The notes below the pieces were generated by a model. The model had not been told where the DNA came from. It searched no databases and saw only the letters and a program-made list of their open reading frames with translations. The position numbers were made by a program, and so were the translations under genes. DNA of 64,000 bases from JBCCXL01 sp039191605 (GTDB taxonomy: Bacteria; Acidobacteriota; Thermoanaerobaculia; Multivoradales; JAHZIX01), in assembly GCA_039191605.1 (NCBI GenBank), contig JBCCXL010000004.1, positions 248,001 to 312,000 on the forward strand, read 5' to 3'. Every line of letters starts with the position of its first letter. Position 1 is the stretch's first letter. This document shows, one piece after another, positions 7,931 through 16,944 of the stretch.

Positions 7931-9274
7931 ATGTCCTCAAAGACCCCTTGGCACGACGAGTTTCGCGACGCCTTCGACCCATCCGACGAGTCTTCCGGAC
8001 AGGCCTCCAACAAGGCGCCGGAGGAAGAAGCTGACTTCGGCGCGATCCTCGCCGCCTTCGAAGCCGGCGGTGGCACCAGTGGAGCGGATCCTAAGCCCGG
8101 CGAGAAGGCCCGGGGCACGGTGATCTCCATCGCCCCAGGCTTCGTCTTCGTCGACCTCGGCGCCAAGAGCGAAGGGGCCGTCGCCGCGGAGGAGCTGCTG
8201 GACGAAGAGGGCGTGCTCTCCGTCGCCGTCGGTGATTTCATCGAAGGCGTGATCACCGGCCGCGACGAAGGCGGCGCCCTGCGACTCTCGGTGCGCCCCG
8301 GCCACGGCGGAGACGGCCTCGAGGCCTTGATCCAGGCCAAGCGCCACGGCCTGCCGGTGGAGGGCGTCGTGTCCGCAGTGATCAAGGGCGGCGTCGAGGT
8401 CAGCATCGGCGCCGTGCGCGCCTTCTGCCCCATCTCCCAGCTGGACAACCGCTATGTCGAGCAGGTGGAGGACTACCTCGGCCGCCGACTGGAGTTCCGC
8501 ATCGAAACGCTAGAAGAGGGCCGCGGCGGGCGGCGCCCCAACGTCGTCCTCTCCCGGCGCAAGCTCCTCGAGGAACAACAGCGCGCCCAGCGGGAGGAAC
8601 TGCTGGCTCGTCTCGAGCCTGGAATGGTGGTCGAGGGCACGGTGACCTCGGTGACGAAGTACGGAGCCTTCCTCGACCTCGGAGGCCTCGAAGGCCTGCT
8701 CCACATCAGTGAGATGAGCCGGGGCAGAGTGGAAGATCCGGCGAGCGTCGCCACCGTCGGCGAGTCCCTGGAGGTCGAAGTGCTCTCCATCCAGCAGCCC
8801 GAAGCCCCAGAGGAAGGTTCCCGCCGCTCCCGCGGTCCGAGGATCGCCCTCTCCCGCAAGAGCCTCGAGCGCGACCCCTGGAAGGGCGTCACCGAGCGCT
8901 ATCCCCTGGGGCGGGTCCTCGAGGCCACGATGCGACGCAGCGCTCCCTTCGGAGCCTTCCTCGAGCTGGAGCCGGGCATCGACGCTCTGCTGCCGCTGGA
9001 ATCGCTGGCTGCCCTCACCGGCGGCTCCACCCCGCGGCACCCGGACGACGTGCTGCGCCCCGGCCAGCGACTCAGCGTGCTGGTAGAGAGAGTCGACGAA
9101 GGCGCCCAGCGGATCCGCCTGCGCCCCGCCGAGGCCCACGAGATCGACCCGCCGGCCTACGATGAGCACGCCCCGCCGACAAGTCGCGGCGGCGGAGGCT
9201 TCGGCACCCTGGGAGCCCAGCTAGAAGCGCTGGCGCAGCGGCGTAAGAAGGTCGGCGACTCCAGCGACGACTGA
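7931..9274 (+). CDS. S1 RNA-binding domain protein with four S1 repeats
   Basis: A 447-residue protein resembling ribosomal protein S1 but shorter than the usual six-domain form. An acidic N-terminal stretch is followed by S1-type beta-barrels starting near residues 58 (GEKARGTVISIAPGFVFVDL), 140, 228 (GMVVEGTVTSVTKYGAFLDL) and 325 (GRVLEATMRRSAPFGAFLEL). The second barrel is weak. The tail is Gly/Arg/Lys-rich. It could be a main S1 of an acidobacterial type or an auxiliary RNA-binding factor. AGGAGA lies upstream of ATG 7931. Divergent from the phosphoesterase gene, with a shared spacer of about 150 bp that would hold both promoters. Confidence 0.85.
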   Translation: MSSKTPWHDEFRDAFDPSDESSGQASNKAPEEEADFGAILAAFEAGGGTSGADPKPGEKARGTVISIAPGFVFVDLGAKSEGAVAAEELLDEEGVLSVAVGDFIEGVITGRDEGGALRLSVRPGHGGDGLEALIQAKRHGLPVEGVVSAVIKGGVEVSIGAVRAFCPISQLDNRYVEQVEDYLGRRLEFRIETLEEGRGGRRPNVVLSRRKLLEEQQRAQREELLARLEPGMVVEGTVTSVTKYGAFLDLGGLEGLLHISEMSRGRVEDPASVATVGESLEVEVLSIQQPEAPEEGSRRSRGPRIALSRKSLERDPWKGVTERYPLGRVLEATMRRSAPFGAFLELEPGIDALLPLESLAALTGGSTPRHPDDVLRPGQRLSVLVERVDEGAQRIRLRPAEAHEIDPPAYDEHAPPTSRGGGGFGTLGAQLEALAQRRKKVGDSSDD

Positions 9275-9440
9275 ATCCCCGCGCCGGCTGAATCCGGATC
9301 GCGACGCAAGCCCAACGATGGCTGAGCCTCGGCGCCGGCGTCCGAGACGACCGCTCGGGGGGCGCCGAAAAAACCGGCCCTTCGTCAGCCGAGAAACGCC
9401 CAAGAATCAGGGTCGTCTCTGATTCCCCGTGGGTCACGGC

Positions 9441-9896
9441 TTAGGCAGCGGCCTGAGAAGAGCCATTTTCGATGGCGTTCTTGAGGTTCGCCAGCATCTT
9501 GCCGTCGGCGCTCTTCATCGCCTTCGCCAGCAGGCCGGTGAGGAGCTTCATGATGCCCGTGGCCTTGACGTCGGCGACGCAGTCGACCCGGGTCCGGCTG
9601 TGCCCATCGGCCTCGAAGGTGAAGCGGTAGATCGCGGTGATGGACGATACCTGCGCCTTGGCGGCATGCACCTTCGGACGATGGTGCTCCACCACCTCGA
9701 TCTCCGCGGTCTTCTCTTTCTTTCCCTGCCGCCGAGTTTCCTTGAAGCGATAACCGGGGCGCATCTCCCCCTCGGTCACGGGCTCGCAGGAAATCACCCC
9801 GGGCAGCCAGTTCTTCGTGTTGTCGAGGCTGGTGGCGAAGTCGAAGACCTCTTCTATCGGTGCGTTGATGGTTTCGGAAACCTGGAAGCCAGCCAT
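9441..9896 (-). CDS. SRPBCC-family (START-like) protein
   Basis: A 151-residue polyketide-cyclase/START-like protein. Start chosen at ATG 9896 because GAAGGAGA precedes it and the family pattern begins at once: FQVSETINAPIEEVFDFAT. Later family features are NWLPGVISCEPVTEG, AIYRFTFEADGHSRTRVDC and a C-terminal long helix with LLAKAMKSADGKMLANLKN. The fold forms a hydrophobic ligand pocket; ligand and role cannot be told. Single-gene unit convergent with the S1-domain gene. Confidence 0.8.
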   Translation of the reverse strand: MAGFQVSETINAPIEEVFDFATSLDNTKNWLPGVISCEPVTEGEMRPGYRFKETRRQGKKEKTAEIEVVEHHRPKVHAAKAQVSSITAIYRFTFEADGHSRTRVDCVADVKATGIMKLLTGLLAKAMKSADGKMLANLKNAIENGSSQAAA

Positions 9897-10177
9897 TGCG
9901 TTTTCTCCTTCGTGTCGTCGGTCGGGCGTAGAGAATTTCGAGGGGACGATCCGCGGCGTGAACTCCAGGACCTCCGACTCTCGCCGAGATATTCCTCGAG
10001 CCAAGATCTTCCTGGAGCCAAGCCAGGCCTGGATCTCACGCGCACCTCAGCCTAGGTCAAATCACTGAAAGACAAAAAACCTGTCGATGCCTACACGGGC
10101 TCTTTCCGAGGCATCTTCCGAGCCTACGTAATCTCTAGCCGCCGGACTTCGTAGAGCTGTTAGGAGGCAATCAACCC

Positions 10178-11119
10178 ATGCTCAGCATTCGCCAATTAGT
10201 CAAAGTCTATCCTGGTCCCGTTACCGCCCTTCGGGGGGTCGATCTCGACGTTCCCGCCGGCATGTTCGGCCTCCTCGGCCCCAACGGCGCCGGGAAGACC
10301 ACCCTAATGCGGGTTCTCGCCGGCCTGCTGGAGCCCACCGCCGGCACCGTCACCCTGGACGGGCAGGAGATCACCTCCAACCCCCGCCACGTCTGGCAGC
10401 GTTTGGGTTATCTGCCTCAGGAATTCGGCTTCTATCCCCACCTTTCCGGGCGACAGATGTTGCTCCACCTGCTGCGCCTCAAGGGGGTGCAACCCCCCTC
10501 CGGCTCCCTCGCCGATCTCGCCGACGAGCTCCTGCACCACGTCAACCTGGGCACTGCCGCCGATAAACGCGTGAAGGGTTATTCCGGCGGCATGAAGCAG
10601 CGCCTGGGGGTAGCGGCGGCGGTGGCGGGAGACCCCCGGCTGATCATCGTCGACGAGCCCACCGCCGGCCTTGACCCGGAGGAACGCCATCGATTCTACC
10701 GCCTGCTGGCCCAGCTGGCGACGGATCGCATCGTGCTGCTCTCCACCCACATCGTCGAGGATGTCGCGGTGCTCTGTCCGCGCTTCGCGGTGATCCGCAA
10801 AGGACAGGTGGTCGCCAACACCACTCCAACGGAGGCCCGAGCCCGAGTCAGCGAACGAATCTTCGAAGCTCAGCTAGACGCCGAACGGGCCCAGGCTCAG
10901 CTGGAGGCCTTCGGTCAATCCCTCGCCGGTCAATATCAGGTCACCCAGCACCTCTTGGTGGAGGGCCGCCACCGCCTGCGCATCTACTGCCCCGAGGGCG
11001 AGCCGCCGGAGGGCTTCGAGGCGGTCCCGGCGACCCTGGAGGACGCCTATTTCGCCACTCTGAGAGCCCCTCTGCCGGGAGCTGCCGACGGCTCCGCGGA
11101 CGATCAAGAGGCGGCGTGA
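10178..11119 (+). CDS. ABC transporter ATP-binding protein (partner of permease-M1 fusion)
   Basis: A 313-residue ATPase. Walker A is GPNGAGKTT, the signature is YSGGMKQRLG, Walker B is LIIVDEPTAGLDP and the H-loop is in LSTHIVEDV. The last 80 residues form a C-terminal extension common in ABC-2 ATPases. An AGGAGG lies 10 nt before ATG 10178. The stop overlaps the next gene, which encodes the matching permease, so the pair forms one transporter of the type found in Bacteroidota and Acidobacteriota. Confidence 0.92.
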   Translation: MLSIRQLVKVYPGPVTALRGVDLDVPAGMFGLLGPNGAGKTTLMRVLAGLLEPTAGTVTLDGQEITSNPRHVWQRLGYLPQEFGFYPHLSGRQMLLHLLRLKGVQPPSGSLADLADELLHHVNLGTAADKRVKGYSGGMKQRLGVAAAVAGDPRLIIVDEPTAGLDPEERHRFYRLLAQLATDRIVLLSTHIVEDVAVLCPRFAVIRKGQVVANTTPTEARARVSERIFEAQLDAERAQAQLEAFGQSLAGQYQVTQHLLVEGRHRLRIYCPEGEPPEGFEAVPATLEDAYFATLRAPLPGAADGSADDQEAA

Positions 11120-14100
11120 TGGACTCCGCCACCACCCACCCCGACGCGAGCCCTCAGGCTTCGCCGCCGACCGGTGCTCACCCCACCGCGCTCTCGGCCC
11201 CGCCCACCACCGACTCGTCCAGGCAGCGCATCCTCGCCGTCGCACGCCAGGAGCTCGCCACCCGCCGCATGCGGCCGATGCTGTGGATCGTCGTCGCCCT
11301 CTTCGCCCTGATCTCCTACGGGCTGTCCACCGGCAGCGTGCGGGTCGCCAGCGGTGATGCCAGCGTCGGCGGCACCCAGGCCTACATCACCTCGGAGTTC
11401 GCCACCACCTTCGTCCTCACCCTCACCGGATTTCTCACCTACCTCTTCTTCGTCTCCATCGCCGCCGGCATGCTGCTGAGAGAGGACCGGGAGCTGAAGG
11501 TCTCGGAGATTCTCCACTCGACGCCGCTGAGGCCCCAGGAATACGTCTGGGGCAAGGCCCTCGGCCTGATCGCCGCCTTCCTGGTGGTGATGGCGGTGCA
11601 CATGGCCTCGATGATCTTCTTCAACCACGTCCTGCCCAGCCCCACCGAAGCGGATATCCGGGGCCCCTTCCAGCTCATCAGCTACCTGCGTCCGATGGTG
11701 GTGATCCTGCTGCCGCCGCTGCTCTTCTTCACCGGGGCCTGTCTGTGGATCGCCGAGCGCTTTCGCCGACCGATGCTGGCCTTCGCCCTGCCTCTGGTGG
11801 TCACCCTGGCGGAGCTCTTCTTCTTCTGGGCGTGGAACCCTTCCTGGCTGGACCCGAGAGTCGACCGCCTGCTGATGCTCATCGATCCCTCGGGCTTCCG
11901 CTGGATCAACGGGACCTACCTTCAGATCGACCGCGGCGTCGAGTTCTACAACAACGCCGCTCTGAGTATCGACGGCGACTTCGCTCTCTCCCGGCTCGCC
12001 TACGCCGTCGTCGGCATCGGCGCCATTGCCCTCACCGGTCGCTACCTGGAGAGCTCTCTGCGGGGCACCCCTGCTCCGAAGCAGAAGCGCTCCCGAAAGC
12101 GCCCGTCCCGCGAGGCTGCCGCCGCGGCAGCAGCCGATACCCAGCGCCGCCCGGCGAGCCTCGGCACCCTGCCTTCCGCCGCCCAGCTCACCCCCTCCTT
12201 CCGCAGCGCCTGGCTCACCATCGCCCGCTCGGAAGGGCGCGAGCTGGTGCGCTCCCCCGCCCTCTGGCTCTTCTTCATCCTGGTGGTGATCCAGATCCTC
12301 GGCAACGCCTTTTCTTCCTTAGGGGCTTTCGAGACCGACCTCCTCTTCACCCCCGGCCAGCTGGCCCTCAACGCCCTCGGTCCGATCACCGTCTGCACCT
12401 CTCTGCTGCTGATGTTCTTCGCCGTCGAGTCCCTCCACCGGGACCGCGCCGCCGGCGCCGAGCAGATCGTTCACGCCACCCCCATCCCCACCTCCGCCCT
12501 GGTTCTCGGCAAGCTCGGGATCCACGGCATCACCATCGCCGTGATCTACCTCGCGGCCTTCCTCGGCTGCGCCGCCGCGCTGATGATCCAGGGGCAGGTC
12601 CCCCTCGCCCTCGGCCCCTTCCTGCTGCTGTGGGGAGGCGTGATCACCCCCACCCTGCTCTTGGTGCTCGCCTTCCTCGCCGCTGCCTATGCCATCAGCG
12701 GCAGCCGCTTCGTACCCTACGCCCTGACCCTCGGGGCTCTGGTCTACAGCGGCTACCTCTCCGCCATCGGCGAGATGAGCTGGCTGGGCAATTGGTTTGC
12801 CCTCAGGGCCCTGTCGTGGAGCGATATCGGTCCCCTGGAGCTCCACAGCGACGCTCTATGGCTCAACCGACTCTTCGTCCTCGCCCTGGCTTTCTTCCTC
12901 TTCGCCGTCGCCGTGCGCTTCTACGGTCGCCGCCAGGGGGACGCCACCCGCTCGATCCACCGCCTCGCTCCCGCGCGGCTGCGCCGCAGCGCCCTTTCGC
13001 TGCTGCCCTGGGCGCTTCCAGCGCTGATCCTCGGCACGATGCTCTACCTTCGGGTGGAGGCCGGGCCGGGAGGGGGTCAGCGGGCAGACGACCTGAAGGA
13101 CTATTGGAAGGGAAATTACGCCACCTGGATCGACCGCCCGATACCGGCCCTGACGACGGTGGATGCCGCCGTGGATCTATGGCCCGACGAGCGGCGATTC
13201 GCGGTGGAGGGAACCTATACCTTCCTTCACGACGGCGAGGGCCCGCTGCGCCAGCTGCCCCTGACCCGCGGCCTCCACTGGGAGCTGGAAGCTCAGGACG
13301 GCGAGTTCGACGGCGTCCTGGAGCCGGTCTCCACGAGCCCTGGCGGCACCGTCGGAGACCTGTTGACCACCGGTCACCCCTTCCGCCTCGATGGCCAGCC
13401 CATCGAGCCGGACGATCGTTCCGGGCTGCTGGTCTTCGAGCTACCGCAGCCGCTGCAGCCCGGGGAATCCCTCACCCTCAGCTTCCGCTACGGCGGCCAA
13501 TTTCCCGACGGCATCAGCTTCAACGGCGGACCGCAGATGGAGTTCATCCTGCCCTCCAGCGTGGTGCTCACCAGCTTCTCCCCCTCGGTGCTGCCGGTCC
13601 CGGGCTTCATCGACGGCCTCGGCGTCGATGACGACAATCGCCTGGAGCCGGTGGACTTTCCCCCGGACTACCATCTTCAGGAGCTGCCCCCCGCCCTCGG
13701 CTCCGCCACCCAAACCGACGTGCGTCTGGCGATCACCGTGCCGGACGACGGCATGCGCGCCCACGGCGTCGGCAAGCTGGTGTCCGAAGAGGCCAGCGAC
13801 GGGCGCCGCACCTTCACCTGGGCCAGCGATCAGCCGGTGCGCTTCTTCAACATCGTCGCCGGCTATTGGAAAGAAGCCCAGGGGGATCACTCCACCATCT
13901 ACCACCACGCCAGCCACGATCACAACGTGGAGGAGATGGTGAGGGTGCTGGACGGCGCCCGGACCCACTACTCCCGCTGGTTCCACCCCTACCCCTGGGA
14001 AGACCTGCGGCTCAACGAATTCGCCGCCAACGCCGGCTACGCCCAGGGCTTCCCCACCAACATCACCTTCTCCGAAGGGATCGGTTTCCTCACCGAGAGC

Positions 14101-14928
14101 GACGCCGAGACCAACGCCGCCTTCCTGGTGACCGCCCACGAGGCGGCCCACCAATGGTGGGGGAATCTGCTGATTCCCGGCGATGGGCCCGGCGGCGTAG
14201 TGATCGCCGAAGGCATGGCCCACTACTCCACCCTGCTGCTCTTCGAGGAGATGCTCGGCGAGCAGCACCGCATGGGCTTCGCCCGCCGCATCGAGGGCCG
14301 CTACGGCGACGGCCGCCGCCGCGATTCCGAGCGCCCCCTGAACCGAGTCGACGGCCAGCGCCCCGGCGACACCACGGTGATCTACGACAAGGGGGGCTGG
14401 GCGGCGTGGATGCTGATGCAGCAGATGGGGCGCGAGCCGATGCTGGCGGGGCTTCAGGAGCTCTTCCAGACCTACCGCAACGGGCCCGACCACCCGCTGC
14501 TGGAAGACATGCTCGCCACCCTGCGGCAGCACGCCGAAGACCCCGAAGCCTTCGACCAGATCGCCCAGCAGCTCTACTTCGACACCGTGGTGCCGGAATA
14601 CCGGGTCCGCGACGCCGAGGTGGAAGCCCAGGGCCAGGGCTACCGCCTGACCTTCGAGGTCGAAAACATCGGCACCGGCCGCTTCCCGCTGGAAATCGCC
14701 GCCGTCGCCGGCGTCCGATTCCCCGCCGAAGAGGGCCAGAGCAATGCCCAGAGCGAAGGCCAGAGTAATACCGAGCCCTACCGCGAGCAGCGGGTCCAGG
14801 CGACCCTCGGCGCAGGAGAAACCCAGCGTTTCGAGATGCTCCTTCCCTTCGAGCCGCAGGAAGTGGTGGTCGACCCCGACGTCCACATTCTCCAGCTGCG
14901 CCGGGAGCAGGCCTTGGCCCGTCTATGA
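11116..14928 (+). CDS. ABC-2 permease fused to M1-family metallopeptidase
   Basis: A 1270-residue fusion. Residues of about 40-310 and 375-640 form two blocks of membrane helices, each opening with the ABC-2 phrase pattern REDRELKVSEILHSTPL or HRDRAAGAEQIVHATPI. From about 690 onward lies a gluzincin domain with HEAAH at 1008-1012 and the third zinc ligand Glu1032. The spacing HEXXH-X19-E is one longer than in classical M1 aminopeptidases, but I recall the same spacing in membrane-fused homologues. The peptidase would face the periplasm; coupled transport and peptide trimming is an inference. Start is GTG 11116 or the adjacent ATG 11119; both overlap the ATPase gene. Confidence 0.9.
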   Translation: MMDSATTHPDASPQASPPTGAHPTALSAPPTTDSSRQRILAVARQELATRRMRPMLWIVVALFALISYGLSTGSVRVASGDASVGGTQAYITSEFATTFVLTLTGFLTYLFFVSIAAGMLLREDRELKVSEILHSTPLRPQEYVWGKALGLIAAFLVVMAVHMASMIFFNHVLPSPTEADIRGPFQLISYLRPMVVILLPPLLFFTGACLWIAERFRRPMLAFALPLVVTLAELFFFWAWNPSWLDPRVDRLLMLIDPSGFRWINGTYLQIDRGVEFYNNAALSIDGDFALSRLAYAVVGIGAIALTGRYLESSLRGTPAPKQKRSRKRPSREAAAAAAADTQRRPASLGTLPSAAQLTPSFRSAWLTIARSEGRELVRSPALWLFFILVVIQILGNAFSSLGAFETDLLFTPGQLALNALGPITVCTSLLLMFFAVESLHRDRAAGAEQIVHATPIPTSALVLGKLGIHGITIAVIYLAAFLGCAAALMIQGQVPLALGPFLLLWGGVITPTLLLVLAFLAAAYAISGSRFVPYALTLGALVYSGYLSAIGEMSWLGNWFALRALSWSDIGPLELHSDALWLNRLFVLALAFFLFAVAVRFYGRRQGDATRSIHRLAPARLRRSALSLLPWALPALILGTMLYLRVEAGPGGGQRADDLKDYWKGNYATWIDRPIPALTTVDAAVDLWPDERRFAVEGTYTFLHDGEGPLRQLPLTRGLHWELEAQDGEFDGVLEPVSTSPGGTVGDLLTTGHPFRLDGQPIEPDDRSGLLVFELPQPLQPGESLTLSFRYGGQFPDGISFNGGPQMEFILPSSVVLTSFSPSVLPVPGFIDGLGVDDDNRLEPVDFPPDYHLQELPPALGSATQTDVRLAITVPDDGMRAHGVGKLVSEEASDGRRTFTWASDQPVRFFNIVAGYWKEAQGDHSTIYHHASHDHNVEEMVRVLDGARTHYSRWFHPYPWEDLRLNEFAANAGYAQGFPTNITFSEGIGFLTESDAETNAAFLVTAHEAAHQWWGNLLIPGDGPGGVVIAEGMAHYSTLLLFEEMLGEQHRMGFARRIEGRYGDGRRRDSERPLNRVDGQRPGDTTVIYDKGGWAAWMLMQQMGREPMLAGLQELFQTYRNGPDHPLLEDMLATLRQHAEDPEAFDQIAQQLYFDTVVPEYRVRDAEVEAQGQGYRLTFEVENIGTGRFPLEIAAVAGVRFPAEEGQSNAQSEGQSNTEPYREQRVQATLGAGETQRFEMLLPFEPQEVVVDPDVHILQLRREQALARL

Positions 14929-15042
14929 GCTCTCTGCTCTCCCTCTACCAAGTCGATTCGCAAGGACCCCAGGAGCTCTTTGCCTCGACTTCCCCAAGCC
15001 TTCGAAAGCAACTTGACGCTGCGACGACAGGCTGACTAGCAT

Positions 15043-15075
15043 GAAGGGCTGCTTCGGCAGCCCTTCGTTTTTCTT
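15043..15075 (+). terminator. intrinsic terminator with UUCG tetraloop
   Basis: A perfect 10-bp stem (gaagggctgc / gcagcccttc) closed by TTCG and followed by a run of five T in a T-rich stretch. It sits 115 bp after the ABC-peptidase operon and 32 bp before the start of the next gene, so it should separate the two units unless it is read through. Confidence 0.9.
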
Positions 15076-15106
15076 CTGCTTTCCCAAGGCTCCCAGGAGG
15101 CTCCCC

Positions 15107-16555
15107 ATGAGCACGCCTTCTGCATCGGGTAACGGGCAAATCCTGCGGGTGGGTCTACTCAACGAGGTGCATCACGTCGACCCTCGCACCGCCCAGGATT
15201 TCGACAGCCTGTTCGTTTCGCGGCAGATTTTCGAGCCGCTCTATCGAGTCGATCCCCATCGCGGCAATATCGGCTCCGCCGTGCCGCTGCTGCTGCGCGC
15301 TCCTCTGCGCACCGTCGCCGGCGGCGCCGGGGGCACCATGCGCGGACGCATCCGCGACGACGCCCGCTTCTCCGACGGCAGCCCGCTGGACCTGGAGACG
15401 GTAGTGCAAAGTCTGGGCTCCGAGCCGATGGTGAGGCGGCAGGCGGAGGTCACCGCCGAGGGGGACGAGCTGGTCTTCCATCTGAAGAGCCCCAACGCCC
15501 GCTTCGACCTGCTGCTCACCTCGGTACAGGGCGCCATCGTCCGACGCGCCGGGGGCTCCCCCGTGGGCACCGGGCCCTACCAGCTGGCGCGGGATAGCGA
15601 GCCGGGGCATATCCGCCTGGTGCGCAATCCCCACTCCCCTCAGCCCGGCCTGGTGGACGAGATCCACTTCATCACCTACTCGCCAGGTCTCGATGGCAGG
15701 CCGGAATCTCTGCTCATCGCCCTAGAATCCGGCGAGGTGGACTTCACCAACGTGCTGCCGCGGGACGAGATCTCCGGCCTTACCGGGGTGCGCAAATCCT
15801 TCCAGACGGGGGTCTCCACGGCGGTGCTCTACCTCAATACCCAGAGCCCCCCCTTGCGCTCCGCCAAGGCCCGCCAAGCCATCGCCCACGCGGTGCAGCG
15901 GCGGGACCTCACCAGCAGCTGCTACTCCAACTCCCTAGCCTTCACCGCCGCCAGCCTGCTGCCCCGCAGCCTGGGGCAGGTCACCGATCGCCTGGGCTAC
16001 GACCCGGATCGTTCCCGCAGCCTGCTCTCGGAGCTCGGCGATGAGGCGCCCACCAAGCTCCGCCTGCTGATGACCTGGGGCCCTCGGCCGTACCTGCCTC
16101 ACCCCCAGAAGGTGATGAACCTGCTGGCGGAGCAGCTGGAGGCGGTGGGCATCGAGATCACCCCTCGCTTTACCCACAGCAGCCGCGAATTCTTCGACGC
16201 CGGCATCGAGGGGGATTACGATCTCGCCCTCGCCGGCTGGATCGCCGACACCCCCGACCCCGCGGACTTCCTGGAATCGAATCTCGCCTCGTACCGCATT
16301 CCCCGCCCCGACAACATCGCCGTCTCCGTCAACCTCTCCCGACTGGAGGACCCAGAGATGGACGAATCCATCGCCCGTCTGCGCCGCGACGGCACGGATC
16401 AGCGGCTGCGGGAGGCCATGCGCCGGGTCGACGATCTCGCTCCGCTGGTGCCTCTGATGTACGGCCCCACCAGCGCCGTGCTCGCTTTCCGAGTGCAGGG
16501 CTTCACCCCTTCCCCCCTGGGGGTCCTGCCGCTGGCGCCCCTCTACCTGCGCTGA
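15107..16555 (+). CDS. family-5 extracellular solute-binding-type protein lacking a signal peptide
   Basis: A 482-residue protein of the SBP_bac_5 (DppA/OppA) fold: RVGLLNEVHHVDPRTAQDFD, FVSRQIFEPLYRVDP, ARFSDGSPLDLETVVQSL, GTGPYQLARDS, SAKARQAIAHAVQRRDL, DYDLALAGWIADTPDPADFL. The start is ATG 15107, with AGGAGG upstream. From there the fold begins almost directly and no signal peptide or lipobox is visible, even in the longer reading from 15041. There are no peptide-permease genes nearby. It may be a cytosolic binding or sensing version of the fold (compare the C-terminal domain of SgrR, which also has a DNA-binding domain absent here) or be exported by an unseen route. Confidence 0.82.
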   Translation: MSTPSASGNGQILRVGLLNEVHHVDPRTAQDFDSLFVSRQIFEPLYRVDPHRGNIGSAVPLLLRAPLRTVAGGAGGTMRGRIRDDARFSDGSPLDLETVVQSLGSEPMVRRQAEVTAEGDELVFHLKSPNARFDLLLTSVQGAIVRRAGGSPVGTGPYQLARDSEPGHIRLVRNPHSPQPGLVDEIHFITYSPGLDGRPESLLIALESGEVDFTNVLPRDEISGLTGVRKSFQTGVSTAVLYLNTQSPPLRSAKARQAIAHAVQRRDLTSSCYSNSLAFTAASLLPRSLGQVTDRLGYDPDRSRSLLSELGDEAPTKLRLLMTWGPRPYLPHPQKVMNLLAEQLEAVGIEITPRFTHSSREFFDAGIEGDYDLALAGWIADTPDPADFLESNLASYRIPRPDNIAVSVNLSRLEDPEMDESIARLRRDGTDQRLREAMRRVDDLAPLVPLMYGPTSAVLAFRVQGFTPSPLGVLPLAPLYLR

Positions 16556-16650
16556 GCCCCCTGGCCCTCTAGGTCTACCGGCCCTGCCGAGCCTCTTCGC
16601 CCTCGGACACGGATTCACCCCTCGCGCAGCCACGGGGTGGAAAATCTACT

Positions 16651-16679
16651 TTGGTGCCTTCCTCACCCTGTGGTATCCT
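16651..16679 (+). promoter_or_regulatory. probable promoter of tRNA-Glu
   Basis: TTGGTG (16651-16656) and TATCCT (16674-16679) are separated by 17 bp and lie about 55 bp before the tRNA. This is a fair sigma-70 fit in a GC-rich genome. Confidence 0.45.
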
Positions 16680-16733
16680 CCGCCTCTCGCGAAGACGCCG
16701 CGCTCAGCGCCCGACTTCGCAACTGCCTTCCAA

Positions 16734-16810
16734 GGCCCCATCGTCTAGCCAGGTTAGGACACCAGCCTTTCAAGCTGGCGACACGGGTTCGAATCCCGTT
16801 GGGGCTACCA
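16734..16810 (+). tRNA. tRNA-Glu (anticodon UUC)
   Basis: A complete cloverleaf can be drawn: 7-bp acceptor stem (ggcccca / tggggct, with one G-T pair), D-arm with AGGTTAGGAC, anticodon stem CCAGC/GCTGG around loop CTTTCAA (anticodon TTC), and T-arm ACGGG-TTCGAAT-CCCGT. The 3' CCA is encoded. There is no sign of an integrated element at its 3' end. Confidence 0.97.
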
Positions 16811-16944
16811 TCCTTGCCTTCCCCACCATCAGCTTCGCCGCGCGATGAATTCTTCAGAATGAGCTCTCCGAGAGGAGCTTCTGAAGATGAGCTCCTGAAG
16901 CGACCGACTTTGCGAACGCATCACGCTTCGCGGAGGGTTTTGCT

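Noticed and set aside
13441..14886. Minus-strand open frame of 481 codons opposite the ABC-peptidase gene
   Set aside because: Opposite-strand reading of a conserved M1 domain; composition is His/Gly/Val-rich without motifs.
16734..16810. tRNA-Glu as the attachment site of an integrated element
   Set aside because: No integrase follows and I see no repeat of the tRNA 3' end in the window.
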